NCBI RefSeq assembly: GCF_000190735.1 | Contig: NC_015177.1 | Span: 2,356,001-2,420,000 of the forward strand | Direction of reading: 5' to 3' | Source of the DNA: Pseudopedobacter saltans DSM 12145 | GTDB lineage: Bacteria; Bacteroidota; Bacteroidia; Sphingobacteriales; Sphingobacteriaceae | Length of the DNA stretch: 64,000 nt | In this document: positions 1-9,090 of the stretch, in pieces | Numbering within the stretch: position 1 is the first letter of the stretch | How the letters are laid out: every line of letters starts with the position of its first letter | Made by a program: the position numbers and the translations under genes | Notes under the pieces: model-generated | What the model saw: only the letters and a program-made list of their open reading frames with translations | Told to the model about the DNA's origin: nothing | The model's database searches: none

Positions 1-864
1 CATCAACAACTTCTAAAATTAGCTTTAGACATGAAAATAGACGAGCTAAAGCTAAAAGACGTAGATATCAGCTATAGCGAATTCGACAAAAAAAGTAAAC
101 AGGTGGGTAAAATTGATTTCCTAAATACCAGTGGTACTATAAAAAATGTGGTTAATGATAAAAAGGCTTTAGATCAGAATTCAAAGATGGTTGCTAGTCT
201 TAAATCTAAAATTTTCGGCCGGGCTCCGCTTACATTGAAAATGACATTTTATATGAACAGCAAAATTGGTGAATTTGATTACCACGGATATATTGGTCCT
301 TTTAAAGGAACGATAATAAATCAGATTGTAAAGCCTCTGGGTATGGCAGAGATAATAGACGCTGATATAAAAAAGATAGAATTCAATGTAAAAGCAAATC
401 AAAATATCGCTCGTGGTTCCATGCAGTTTTATTATAAAGATCTGAGAGTTAATGTACTGAAACGAGATGAAGAGGGCGAATTGAGAAAACAGGGTTTGGC
501 ATCTACGTTAGCCAATATATTTGTTTTGAATACCCAAAATCCAAGTTTAAAAGGCGAATTTACGAATGGTAACATCTATTATGTCAGACCGGCGGAAGCA
601 TCTTTCTTTAGTTTTTTATGGAAGTCTTTATTTACAGGTATTAAAGAAAGCGTAGGCGTTAGCAATGAAAGAGAGAAATCCCTAAAAAATACTGCCGAAG
701 CCATTGGTAATGCTGTTAAAGGTTTTAAGGGCGATTTCCATATACTCAAGCAAACACTGAGTGAAAGGAAGGCGCAAAGAAAACAAAAGCGGGAAGAAAG
801 AAAATTGGAAAAAGAAGCTAAAAAGACACAAGAAGAACTATCAGATAGTATAAAACGAAATTAA
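1..864 (+). CDS. AsmA/DUF748-like protein, C-terminal part
   Basis: The reading frame is open from the first base of the window, so this is the 3' part of a larger gene; the first ATG (position 31) is unlikely to be the real start. The visible 287 or so residues contain a beta-rich stretch (GEFDYHGYIGPFKG, PLGMAEI, GSMQFYYKDLRV) of the kind found near the C-terminus of AsmA/DUF748-type envelope proteins, which span the periplasm between the two membranes. It ends in a long basic, charged, probably helical tail (ERKAQRKQKREERK). The gene converges on dnaK and the two share a hairpin terminator. The family assignment rests on general pattern only; the 5' half would be needed to settle it. Confidence 0.5.
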   Translation, partial: HQQLLKLALDMKIDELKLKDVDISYSEFDKKSKQVGKIDFLNTSGTIKNVVNDKKALDQNSKMVASLKSKIFGRAPLTLKMTFYMNSKIGEFDYHGYIGPFKGTIINQIVKPLGMAEIIDADIKKIEFNVKANQNIARGSMQFYYKDLRVNVLKRDEEGELRKQGLASTLANIFVLNTQNPSLKGEFTNGNIYYVRPAEASFFSFLWKSLFTGIKESVGVSNEREKSLKNTAEAIGNAVKGFKGDFHILKQTLSERKAQRKQKREERKLEKEAKKTQEELSDSIKRN

Positions 865-878
865 GCAAACTATAAAAC

Positions 879-916
879 AAAAAGAGCCGTTACAACCATG
901 TAACAGCTCTTTTTTG
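879..916. terminator. Bidirectional terminator between the AsmA-like gene and dnaK
   Basis: Inverted repeat with arms AAAAGAGCcGTTACA and TGTAACaGCTCTTTT (one mismatch) around a 4-nt loop. A-runs on one side and T-runs on the other let it serve both convergent genes. Confidence 0.85.
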
Positions 917-932
917 TTTATATAATTTTGAA

Positions 933-2846
933 TTATTTTACTTCTTCAAAATCCACATCGGTCACATCATCTGCACCTCCGCTCGCCTGACCGCCTTGTC
1001 CAGCGTCAGCTCCCGGTTGTTGCTCCTGACCTTCTGCGCCAGCACCTGCTTTGTACATCTCTTCAGATGCAGCAGCCCATGCCTGATTTAATGCTTCCGA
1101 TTTAGCATCAATATCTGCAAAATTACGAGCAGCATGAGCATCTTTCAAACCTTTTAATGCATCTTCAATAGCTGTTTTTTTATCTGCAGAGATTTTATCT
1201 CCATACTCTTTCAACTGTTTCTCAGTCGAGAAGATTAAAGCATCAGCTCCGTTGATTTTTTCAGCCTCTTCTTTTGCTTTTTTATCTGCTTCAGCATTCG
1301 CTTCTGCTTCTTGTTTCATTTTATCGATTTCTTCCTGAGATAAACCAGATGAAGCTTCGATTCTTATATTTTGCTCTTTACCAGTTGCTTTATCTTTAGC
1401 AGACACTTTGATGATACCATTAGCATCAATATCAAAAGTCACTTCGATTTGAGGAATTCCTCTTGGCGCTGGTGGCAGACCATCTAAGTGGAAACGACCA
1501 ATTGTTCTGTTGTCTTTCGCCATAGGACGCTCACCTTGTATGATATGAATTTCAACAGAAGGCTGGTTGTCTGATGCTGTGGAGAAAGTTTCAGATTTTT
1601 TAGTTGGGATAGTCGTATTTGCTTCTATCAATTTAGTCATTACACCACCCATAGTTTCAATACCTAAAGAAAGTGGAGTAACATCCAACAATAATACATC
1701 TTTAACCTCTCCGGTTAAAACACCACCTTGAATAGCTGCACCAATTGCAACAACCTCGTCAGGGTTAACACCTTTAGAAGGAGCTTTTCCGAAGAATTTC
1801 TCTACTGCTTCCTGAATAGCCGGGATACGAGTAGAACCACCTACTAAAATGATCTCGTCAATATCTGATACTGATAAACCAGCATTTTTCAACGAAGATT
1901 TACAAGGTGCAATTGTTCTTTCTATCAAATTTGCAGCTAAGCTTTCAAATTTAGCTCTTGATAAAGTACGAACTAAGTGTTTTGGTCCGGTAGCATCTGC
2001 TGTGATATATGGTAAATTGATTTCAGTAGAAGTCGTAGAAGATAACTCAACCTTAGCTTTCTCTGCAGCTTCTTTTAAACGCTGTAACGCCATTGGATCC
2101 TTAGTTAAATCGAATCCACCGTTTTCATTTTTAAATTCTTCTGATAACCAGTCGATGATTACCTGATCGAAATCGTCCCCACCTAAGTGAGTATCACCTT
2201 CAGTAGATTTTACTTCAAATACACCGTCGCCCAATTCCAGAACAGAAACGTCATGAGTACCACCACCACAGTCAAACACAACAATTTTCATGTCTTTGTG
2301 CGCCTTATCTAAACCGTAAGCTAATGCTGCAGCTGTAGGTTCATTGATGATTCTTCTTACTTTCAAACCAGCAATTTCACCTGCTTCTTTTGTCGCCTGA
2401 CGTTGTGCGTCATTAAAATATGCAGGAACTGTGATAACTGCTTCTGAAACTTCTGTACCTAAGAAATCTTCTGCTGTTTTCTTCATTTTTTGAAGAATCA
2501 TTGCTGAAATTTCTTGTGGAGTATATTTACGGTCATCTATTTCAATTCTTGGAGTATTGTTGTCTCCTTTTACTACTTTATACGGAACACGTGAAATCTC
2601 ACTTGCAACCTCATCATAACTGCTCCCCATAAAACGTTTTACAGAGTATATTGTCTTTGTTGGGTTAGTAATTGCTTGACGTTTTGCAGGATCACCTACT
2701 TTACGCTCGCCACCTTCAACAAAGGCAACGATTGACGGAGTAGTACGCTTACCTTCGCTATTAGTGATAACAACAGGCTCATTTCCTTCCATTACTGAAA
2801 CACATGAGTTTGTTGTTCCTAAGTCGATACCAATAATTTTAGACAT
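933..2846 (-). CDS. dnaK: Molecular chaperone DnaK (Hsp70)
   Basis: ATP-dependent Hsp70 chaperone that binds exposed hydrophobic segments of cytosolic proteins and works with DnaJ and GrpE. At 637 residues it has the normal length. The nucleotide-binding domain (about 1-385) starts with [12 protein letters not shown] and contains the phosphate-binding [14 protein letters not shown] and the [11 protein letters not shown] segment. The linker [16 protein letters not shown] leads into the substrate-binding domain. A helical lid and a Gly/Gln-rich tail end in [11 protein letters not shown], the EEVD-like C-terminus typical of bacterial DnaK. In most DnaK proteins the phosphate loop reads DLGGGT; here the second residue is Cys. 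dnaJ and grpE are not adjacent. The upstream region carries a -24/-12-like element and TGACA/TGTCA repeats, listed separately. Confidence 0.98.
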   Translation of the reverse strand: MSKIIGIDLGTTNSCVSVMEGNEPVVITNSEGKRTTPSIVAFVEGGERKVGDPAKRQAITNPTKTIYSVKRFMGSSYDEVASEISRVPYKVVKGDNNTPRIEIDDRKYTPQEISAMILQKMKKTAEDFLGTEVSEAVITVPAYFNDAQRQATKEAGEIAGLKVRRIINEPTAAALAYGLDKAHKDMKIVVFDCGGGTHDVSVLELGDGVFEVKSTEGDTHLGGDDFDQVIIDWLSEEFKNENGGFDLTKDPMALQRLKEAAEKAKVELSSTTSTEINLPYITADATGPKHLVRTLSRAKFESLAANLIERTIAPCKSSLKNAGLSVSDIDEIILVGGSTRIPAIQEAVEKFFGKAPSKGVNPDEVVAIGAAIQGGVLTGEVKDVLLLDVTPLSLGIETMGGVMTKLIEANTTIPTKKSETFSTASDNQPSVEIHIIQGERPMAKDNRTIGRFHLDGLPPAPRGIPQIEVTFDIDANGIIKVSAKDKATGKEQNIRIEASSGLSQEEIDKMKQEAEANAEADKKAKEEAEKINGADALIFSTEKQLKEYGDKISADKKTAIEDALKGLKDAHAARNFADIDAKSEALNQAWAAASEEMYKAGAGAEGQEQQPGADAGQGGQASGGADDVTDVDFEEVK

Positions 2847-2890
2847 ATGATATATAAATTTTATTTAACATTTTTTGAACAATAATCTAT

Positions 2891-2908
2891 TATCAATGCC
2901 TATGCCAA
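2891..2908 (-). promoter_or_regulatory. Sigma-54-like (-24/-12) element upstream of dnaK
   Basis: Read on the minus strand this is TTGGCATAGGCATTGATA, close to the sigma-54 consensus TGGCAyrNNNNTTGCw: the TGGCA and TTG blocks are correctly spaced, and the final C of the -12 GC is replaced by A. A start about 12 nt downstream would give a leader of about 36 nt before the dnaK ATG. Sigma-54 use is inferred from pattern only. Confidence 0.45.
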
Positions 2909-2916
2909 TAGAATTT

Positions 2917-2996
2917 TGACAGCATTTCATAAAATCTGTCAGTATTCTTTCTGCTATTGGAGACAAAAAGCTGTCTTTAAAAATGACAGGTTGTCA
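2917..2996. promoter_or_regulatory. TGACA/TGTCA inverted repeats upstream of dnaK
   Basis: Two inverted pairs of the same pentamer lie just upstream of the -24/-12-like element: TGACAG (2917-2922) with CTGTCA (2936-2941), and TGACA-GGT-TGTCA (2984-2996). Between them are further GACA/TGTC half-sites (2962-2965, 2971-2975). The arrangement resembles binding sites for a dimeric activator or repressor of the heat-shock gene. Confidence 0.5.
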
Positions 2997-3135
2997 GATT
3001 TAGATTTATAATGGGACGACAGTTTATAATTTAGATTAAAAAACAACAGCTCTCTTATCGTTTTTTATCAGGAGAGATAACACATGGTAAGCAGGTATAA
3101 GTTGAGAAATAAAATAAAATAAACCCATTGATAAA

Positions 3136-3166
3136 AAAACAGGAGTCTTTTTGAAACTCCTGTTTT
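3136..3166 (-). terminator. Terminator after the tagaturonate epimerase gene
   Basis: Perfect inverted repeat AAAACAGGAGT / ACTCCTGTTTT with a 9-nt loop. On the minus strand it is followed by a T-run, so it ends the transcript of the gene at 3225-4481. Confidence 0.85.
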
Positions 3167-3224
3167 AGCAAATTCGCAGAGTCATTTAACTAACTCCACA
3201 CAGATGTAATATCCTGATTACTTT

Positions 3225-4481
3225 TTAGTCCATTCTAAACAGTCTTTTGATATGACGTTCATAAATGTTTTTAGTAACCTGTTCACCAACAATTTCCTTG
3301 TTTTTCTTCAATGCATCAGTGTATTGATCACCATATTCAACCGCAATTTTATATCCCACATGAATTAACTGACGGAAGTTTGGATTATAATCGGGATGGC
3401 CAGGAATATGACGTAGTGTATTAGCTAGTTTCTCACCCGTCCATCCATTAACTTCCTCTACAGTTGGCAATTGACTCTTATCAATATCAATAACTGTTGC
3501 ATAAGGCCCGCACAATTCGTCGAAGCGGCCAAGAGCACCGGCATAAACACCCTTTGCTATATTAATAGCAACTTCATCCTCGGCCATAGCCAAACCAATA
3601 ACTTCTTCTAGCCAGGTGGTCCCAGCCGTTTTTATATGGATACCTTTATCGTGTTTCTTAATCAGGTCGCCCATTATCGGATAAATAGTAAATTTGTCAC
3701 TACCAGAGTGGATACTCAATTTAAGATTTTCGGGTAAACCAAATTCTTTAACAGCATAATCAATAACTAACAGGTCTTCTTCAAATTCCTTAGCAAATTG
3801 TTTTGTATCGCCTACATAGTCTACACCTTTATTGAATCTGCCTGTAAATTTCGGAGCAATAGTTTGTACCGGTATTTTTTCCTGTGCTATGGCACTCAGT
3901 ATAAAAAACAGTTCTACAGGAGATTGAGGATCGTTCACTTCGTCCATCGAAACTTCCGGAACGAAGTTACCCACACCTTTTGCCTGTTCAATATGGCGAT
4001 AGATACGTCCGGCTTCCTGTACAGCATAAAGAAACTTTTCAGCAATGGCTCTCAATAAATCTTCAGAAACATCGAACGGATTGGCAATTCCGGGAATATG
4101 TAACTTTCCAGTATATTTTTTATTGGAAACAATAAAGGCGTCCAGATCGCTATCCGATGCTTTTTTCCCAATATAATCAGCCACATCAATAGTGAAAAAA
4201 TCAGAATAATCTATAAATTTGTCGATATTGCTAAAATTAATATGGTCTGCATCAACGAAATAAGGACCAGTATACCCCAATACTTTAACAGCATCATCAG
4301 CTTCTTTCCTTAAGTCAGCAGGTGATGAATGAACGATCATGTGTTCGCGGTTTGATTTATTCCATACCGGGACAAAATCAACTCCAAGTTTTTCCTTTGC
4401 ATCAATTAAAGCTTTTAATTGTGCCTCGCCCTGATGAGCAAAACGATCTCCAGTTCCAAATGAATACTTTCCAATTTGCAT
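3225..4481 (-). CDS. uxaE: Tagaturonate epimerase family protein (UxaE-like)
   Basis: UxaE-type enzymes interconvert D-tagaturonate and D-fructuronate in hexuronate catabolism, which feeds galacturonate carbon into the KDG pathway. The 418-residue protein starts MQIGKYSFGTGDRFAHQGEA, the glycine/aspartate-rich N-terminus that I associate with this family, and has later conserved segments such as LSIHSGSDKFTIYPI and IHIKTAGTTWLEEVIGLA, suggesting a TIM-barrel sugar-acid enzyme. It has no signal peptide and should be cytosolic. It stands alone between dnaK and an acyl-CoA dehydrogenase gene; no uxaA, uxaB, uxaC or kduD gene is nearby. Its own terminator lies downstream. The family call is from recall of the sequence type. 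Confidence 0.72.
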   Translation of the reverse strand: MQIGKYSFGTGDRFAHQGEAQLKALIDAKEKLGVDFVPVWNKSNREHMIVHSSPADLRKEADDAVKVLGYTGPYFVDADHINFSNIDKFIDYSDFFTIDVADYIGKKASDSDLDAFIVSNKKYTGKLHIPGIANPFDVSEDLLRAIAEKFLYAVQEAGRIYRHIEQAKGVGNFVPEVSMDEVNDPQSPVELFFILSAIAQEKIPVQTIAPKFTGRFNKGVDYVGDTKQFAKEFEEDLLVIDYAVKEFGLPENLKLSIHSGSDKFTIYPIMGDLIKKHDKGIHIKTAGTTWLEEVIGLAMAEDEVAINIAKGVYAGALGRFDELCGPYATVIDIDKSQLPTVEEVNGWTGEKLANTLRHIPGHPDYNPNFRQLIHVGYKIAVEYGDQYTDALKKNKEIVGEQVTKNIYERHIKRLFRMD

Positions 4482-4796
4482 ATCTTCTTAATTTTTAGTG
4501 ATTATTATAAATATGTCCGCTATTTCTATAGAAATATTTTTACAGTTTTAAGAACCGATTTGCTTAGTCCTTAAATATCAGATAATGATGTTTTTAACGA
4601 TTTAGTACACTCTTCCCGATATTATAATTTCTATTGATATTGTTAGGAACACATTGATTTATCCAATTTTAAGAAGTTTATTGTTGACTTTTAAACTTTT
4701 AGCCCAACAAATCTATGCAATCGTTCCCGATAACGATATAGGAGTTCAAAAATGAAATACAAAAGAAAGAAGTAAAATGTGATATTATACTCTACA
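4482..4796. other. AT-rich gene-free spacer upstream of uxaE
   Basis: About 315 bp between the uxaE start and the terminator of the next gene. It should hold the uxaE promoter, but I see no convincing TAnnTTTG box, no small ORF with coding character and no clear repeat. Confidence 0.4.
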
Positions 4797-4831
4797 AAAA
4801 AACAGAAAGTTTAGTAACAACTTTCTGTTTT
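4797..4831 (-). terminator. Terminator after the acyl-CoA dehydrogenase gene
   Basis: Arms AAAACAGAAAGTT / AACTTTCTGTTTT around a short loop, with a T-run on the minus strand. Confidence 0.85.
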
Positions 4832-4857
4832 CATACATTATATTCAAATACTAGTTT

Positions 4858-6216
4858 TTATACAAAAGCACTAAAACCGGTAATAGCTCTACCAACGATT
4901 AAAGAGTTAATCTCCTTGGTCCCTTCATAAGAATAAATTGCTTCTGCATCAGCAACAAAACGCGCTACATCATATTCTAATAAAATACCGTTTCCACCCA
5001 TAACTTCTCTTGCCCTGCTTACTACATCACGCATTCTGAGCGTACAAAATACCTTTGCAAGAGAAGCATGTTCGTCTGTCAATTGATTGTTATCCTGCAG
5101 TTCAGATAAACGATACACCAAAGTTTGCATCGCTGTCAGGTTAGAAAGCATTTCCACTAAATGATTTTGGATTAGCTGGAAGGATGCAATAGGTCTGCCA
5201 AACTGAATACGCTCCCGGGTGTATTTCAATGCGCTTTCATAAGCTCCTCTAGCACAACCAACGGCCATCCATGCTACGCCAGCTCTTGTCATACGCAAAA
5301 CCTTAGCAACGTCTTTAAACGAGTTGCAATTTTGCAATCTGTTTTCCTCTGTCACTTCACAATTTGTCAGCGTAATCAAGCCATTCTGCACAATACGAAG
5401 TGCCATTTTATTTTCAATTTTATCCGCTTTAAAACCAGAGTTTCCCTTTTCCACTATAAAACCTTTCACCTGATTATCGTCCAGATCTCTTGCCCATATA
5501 ATGTTGACATCCGCAAAAGTCGCATTACCTATCCACTTCTTCTGCCCGTTCAAAATCCATTTATTTCCCTCTCTTTTGGCAGTAACGGTTAAACCTCCTG
5601 CCGCAGCAGAACCTACTTCTGGCTCCGTTAATCCAAAAGAACCTATCAACTCCAACTTTTGCATTCGTGGCAACCATTTTTGTTTTTGCTCTTCAGATCC
5701 GCAAACATAAATAGATCCCATTGCCAAGCCACTTTGTACACCAAAAAAAGTTGCAATTGATGCATCTATCCGACCCATCTCGCTGGCAATAATTCCTTCC
5801 ATCAGGAAAGAACGGTTAGGACATCCATATCCTTCAAAAGTAATTCCGCAGATGTTTAATTCCGCCACTTTAGGTATAATATCAAATGGAAATTCCGCTC
5901 TGTTCCAATACCTGTTCACAATAGGCTTAACTTCCGTTTCCATAAACTGACGAACCTTCATTTGTAGTTCTCTGTCTTCGGGTGATAACTTTCCCGACAG
6001 GTCATAAAAATCTGCATCAATTGGAGGTAATTCTTTTTTCTTTCCTCCCCCTTTCATCATCTTCATCAGCCCGGCCAATTGCTTTTCGTCCATTTTCCCA
6101 AATTGGGCCATCACTTCTTCTAAGTCTACTTTTTTTGATAATGCTTCTAATTGTTTAAAATCAATTGATTTAAAAAGATTATAAATGTTGGCTGCTTTAG
6201 AAAAAATATTTGACAT
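4858..6216 (-). CDS. Acyl-CoA dehydrogenase with N-terminal helical extension
   Basis: FAD-dependent acyl-CoA dehydrogenase closest in motif to the glutaryl-CoA dehydrogenase branch. The C-terminal YEGTKEINSLIVGRAITG segment matches the branch in which the Glu of YEGT is the catalytic base. FGLTEPEVGSAAAGG and KKWIGNATFADVNIIWA are the FAD and substrate loops, and MGGNGI precedes the last helices. The catalytic fold covers about residues 80-452. Residues 1-75 are an extra charged, probably helical segment (KQLEALSKKVDLEEVMAQFGK, then a GGGKKKE linker) that ordinary family members lack. Substrate cannot be fixed from sequence: glutaryl-CoA or a branched-chain acyl-CoA are both possible. Monocistronic, with its own terminator. 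Confidence 0.9.
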   Translation of the reverse strand: MSNIFSKAANIYNLFKSIDFKQLEALSKKVDLEEVMAQFGKMDEKQLAGLMKMMKGGGKKKELPPIDADFYDLSGKLSPEDRELQMKVRQFMETEVKPIVNRYWNRAEFPFDIIPKVAELNICGITFEGYGCPNRSFLMEGIIASEMGRIDASIATFFGVQSGLAMGSIYVCGSEEQKQKWLPRMQKLELIGSFGLTEPEVGSAAAGGLTVTAKREGNKWILNGQKKWIGNATFADVNIIWARDLDDNQVKGFIVEKGNSGFKADKIENKMALRIVQNGLITLTNCEVTEENRLQNCNSFKDVAKVLRMTRAGVAWMAVGCARGAYESALKYTRERIQFGRPIASFQLIQNHLVEMLSNLTAMQTLVYRLSELQDNNQLTDEHASLAKVFCTLRMRDVVSRAREVMGGNGILLEYDVARFVADAEAIYSYEGTKEINSLIVGRAITGFSAFV

Positions 6217-6457
6217 AGCTCTTTTATTTTGTTCAACAACAAGATAGGTTTTTTGTTAATCCTTAACAATAAAGTACAAAAAAAGCTATGTATAAAAATT
6301 ATTACGCTAAAAACGAAGCACCCGTATTGAAAATAAAACGCGCCATTTCGATGGTTTAAGAAGAATATCTAATTACCTGCCATTTTGGATAAAGCAGGTA
6401 ATCTAACTATAATACCTTTTTAGATAGCCTCCCGATAGAATTCACCTCATATTTAGA

Positions 6458-8314
6458 TTAATAATATCCTGGGTTTTGTTTAAGATATTTATTAAGCTGC
6501 ATTTCATACATAGGAATTGGCAATATTTTTAAATGCGGTTTTTCAAAAAAATATTCTCCCACCTCTAGCCTTTTATAGACACTCAAACTTAAACCTTCTT
6601 TAGCTAAGTCAGACATCCACAAACCGAATATAATTTCCTCCGCTCCGTGTCTACTTAGGCCTGGGTATAGATCTTCTCCATGCTGGCGCTTAAATACCGG
6701 ATTCAAGTATTCCTCAATACCCACAGCGTTCTTTAAAATAGCATTACATTCCGCTGCCATTAATAATATCTCGGTATACCGTATTAAAGGAACTAATTCT
6801 CCCTTTCTAATATTTCTCTCAAAAAAAGTATTGGTGTTTTCCAACTTGTCCAGTTCTTTAGCTATTATGTAAACATTTTCTTTACTGGAAAGCTTGAAAA
6901 CGCTCTCATGATCCGACTCGATTTTAAATTTGCTACTGGAAATAATTTGATCCAGATAATATTTAGCTTGCAGATAATCTTTCTGTAACAAATGGGCTCT
7001 GGCCAAAAGTGCTCTGGCCGCATATTTCGAAGCAATATACTCCTCTCCATTTTCCGGAAGCAACTGTTCGGCCTTTTTCAAATCGGTTATAACCAGATTT
7101 AAAGCTGTTTTCCATGGCATTCTTTCTGTTATATCATCGATATTTGTCACAACTGGCAGTATAATTGGATCGCCCCAATACGTTATAATATTTAAATAGG
7201 CAAGACTTCTGTTTAATAAAACGGTACCGTGATATTTATTAAAGCCTATATTAGAAGCTTTCTCAAATAATCTAATTATTGAATTACTCTTATTAACTAC
7301 ATTATATTGTGTTTTAAACAGATTGTTTATAGCAGTATTATTTGGTTCATGAGTATGGTTATACAATGCTCTATAGTCAAAATTATTTTTGATTAATGTT
7401 TCATCAATATTTCGGGTATAAAGTGCATCGAGAACGAAAAGCTCTTTTGTCGCATCCATCAAAATTTCCATAGAAGCTTTTACAACAAGCAGTGCTTCAT
7501 TTTCTGTTTTAACCGGATATTCAGGGGCTATTATATCACCAGGCTTAAGTTGGTGTCCATATCTTTGATATAATTCAACAAGATTTCCCGCTACCTTTTC
7601 AAAATCAATCTTATCCGCATCACGAAATAACTCGTCTTTTAACTCTTCGTCAAGATCTCCGTTAGAAAAATCCTTTTTTAACTTATCCAGGAGCTCATTT
7701 ACCTTGCTTTTATCTCTATTGAGCAACATAGTAGAAAAAGCTATCATAGCAGCAGATTCAGTGTCTCCCGCCATAAACTTCATTTCATGTGCCTGTTTTT
7801 TGTTTGTTATGTCAACATTTAACAGCTCCAGTAGTTGATTGGAAGCTTCTTTTTTTGCTTCCTCCATACTTTTTCTCTGCTCCAGTAGTTTCTTGAGCCT
7901 TTCCTGTTCTATATGAGTAAACACATTAACATTTGCCTCGTATTCTCCATTTCCTACTTGAACAATCCCTTCGAGGCTAATTGGATAAGCAGATTCCTGT
8001 CCGGTCAATTCGTCATAATACTTTCCCGTTGCTATAATCTTCACCAGTGAAGATTGCAGCTCCAGTTCGGTATCGTATCTGCCATCTGCTCCAATCCTTG
8101 TTTGGTGTTGCCTGATTGTTTCTGTTAATCGCTCATCGAGTTCAATAATGCGTACATCAGCTCCTACAACAAAAAGTGTTTTTTCTGCAAATCCTGAAAG
8201 CCTGACATGAAACTTTTCCTGAGAAACGTCATGGTTAGATTTTTTGCAGGAAGTGAGCAACAAAGTTGCCCCAAATAAAATTGAAAAGAATTTAAATAAT
8301 AATTGTTTTTTCAT
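6458..8314 (-). CDS. Orphan SusD-like lipoprotein with long N-terminal extension
   Basis: An ATG at 8314 gives MKKQLLFKFF...LLLTSCKK, a clear lipoprotein signal with Cys at residue 23; an in-frame ATG 24 nt upstream is less likely. The C-terminal half has RagB/SusD features: KYAARALLARAHLLQKDYLQAKYY helices of TPR type, RYTEILLMAAE, and the closing ILPIPMYEMQLNKYLKQNPGYY, the SusD hallmark. SusD proteins bind glycans or other nutrients at the cell surface beside a SusC TonB-dependent porin. Here no susC is adjacent. The first 270 or so residues are unusual: a predicted beta-sandwich region (about 25-130) and a charged helical stretch (about 135-250) precede the SusD part. It follows bshB1 by 41 nt on the same strand, so may be cotranscribed. 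Confidence 0.75.
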   Translation of the reverse strand: MKKQLLFKFFSILFGATLLLTSCKKSNHDVSQEKFHVRLSGFAEKTLFVVGADVRIIELDERLTETIRQHQTRIGADGRYDTELELQSSLVKIIATGKYYDELTGQESAYPISLEGIVQVGNGEYEANVNVFTHIEQERLKKLLEQRKSMEEAKKEASNQLLELLNVDITNKKQAHEMKFMAGDTESAAMIAFSTMLLNRDKSKVNELLDKLKKDFSNGDLDEELKDELFRDADKIDFEKVAGNLVELYQRYGHQLKPGDIIAPEYPVKTENEALLVVKASMEILMDATKELFVLDALYTRNIDETLIKNNFDYRALYNHTHEPNNTAINNLFKTQYNVVNKSNSIIRLFEKASNIGFNKYHGTVLLNRSLAYLNIITYWGDPIILPVVTNIDDITERMPWKTALNLVITDLKKAEQLLPENGEEYIASKYAARALLARAHLLQKDYLQAKYYLDQIISSSKFKIESDHESVFKLSSKENVYIIAKELDKLENTNTFFERNIRKGELVPLIRYTEILLMAAECNAILKNAVGIEEYLNPVFKRQHGEDLYPGLSRHGAEEIIFGLWMSDLAKEGLSLSVYKRLEVGEYFFEKPHLKILPIPMYEMQLNKYLKQNPGYY

Positions 8315-8355
8315 AACGTTTGACAAAACCTCAAACATAATGAAAAATAATTACA

Positions 8356-9078
8356 TCACTTTAAATCAAACAAATTATCAATCCCCAGAATCTTTTTAGA
8401 CAAAAATCCCTCAGCATAAGGAACTTGTATCGCTTTACCAAACTCACGGGCCCTACCTATTACGCCTTCGAGAAAATCAGGATTAGAAATGTAAGTTTGG
8501 GGATCATCCAGATTAACTCCATTAACATAAAATTGAGTTTTATAGGCCTGTATAGCTTTAATTTTCTGATCGTGAAACGCTGATATATCAACTACAATAT
8601 CTGGCTTAATATAAGTGTCCTGGATAAAATGTAACAATAAGCGGGGTCTGTATGCTTCCTGCTGGGCTCCATTCACTTGGGTTTTAATCTTTGGTAATCC
8701 GGCAAGAAAGCAGGACTCAGTAACCAGCTCACTGGCCCTTCCATGATCCGGATGCCGGTCATGATAAGCATTGGTTATGATGATCTCCGGTTTATACTTC
8801 CTGATTACCTCAATAATCTTTAATTGATGTTCCTCATCATTTTTAAAAAAACCATCCCTTAAACCCAAATTTTCCCGAATATCCAACCCTAAAATTGCAG
8901 AAGCATCTTTTGCTTCTTCTGCCCTTGTTGCTACTGTACCCCTGGTTCCTAATTCACCTCTGGTCAAATCGACAACTCCGACCTTTCTCCCCAATGCTTT
9001 ATGTTTTAACACAGTTCCTGCGGCTCCCAACTCAACATCATCCGGATGTGCAGCAATATATAGTAAATCTAACTTCAT
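8356..9078 (-). CDS. bshB1: Bacillithiol biosynthesis deacetylase BshB1
   Basis: Zinc-dependent N-acetylglucosaminyl-malate deacetylase of the LmbE/PIG-L family, second step of bacillithiol synthesis. The 240-residue protein has the metal-binding AAHPDDVELGA (His11, Asp13, Asp14) at the N-terminus, the TRGELGTRGT segment characteristic of the BshB1 branch, and a second metal-site motif RHPDHGRA. No signal peptide, so cytosolic. It lies 12 nt downstream of a glutathione-peroxidase-type gene in an apparent operon, which suggests a thiol-redox context. bshA and bshC are not in the window. Confidence 0.93.
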   Translation of the reverse strand: MKLDLLYIAAHPDDVELGAAGTVLKHKALGRKVGVVDLTRGELGTRGTVATRAEEAKDASAILGLDIRENLGLRDGFFKNDEEHQLKIIEVIRKYKPEIIITNAYHDRHPDHGRASELVTESCFLAGLPKIKTQVNGAQQEAYRPRLLLHFIQDTYIKPDIVVDISAFHDQKIKAIQAYKTQFYVNGVNLDDPQTYISNPDFLEGVIGRAREFGKAIQVPYAEGFLSKKILGIDNLFDLK

Positions 9079-9090
9079 AATTTTATTTGG

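Noticed and set aside
2847-3200. CIRCE element before dnaK
   Set aside because: The TTAGCACTC-N9-GAGTGCTAA pattern is absent; the TGACA/TGTCA repeats are a different structure.
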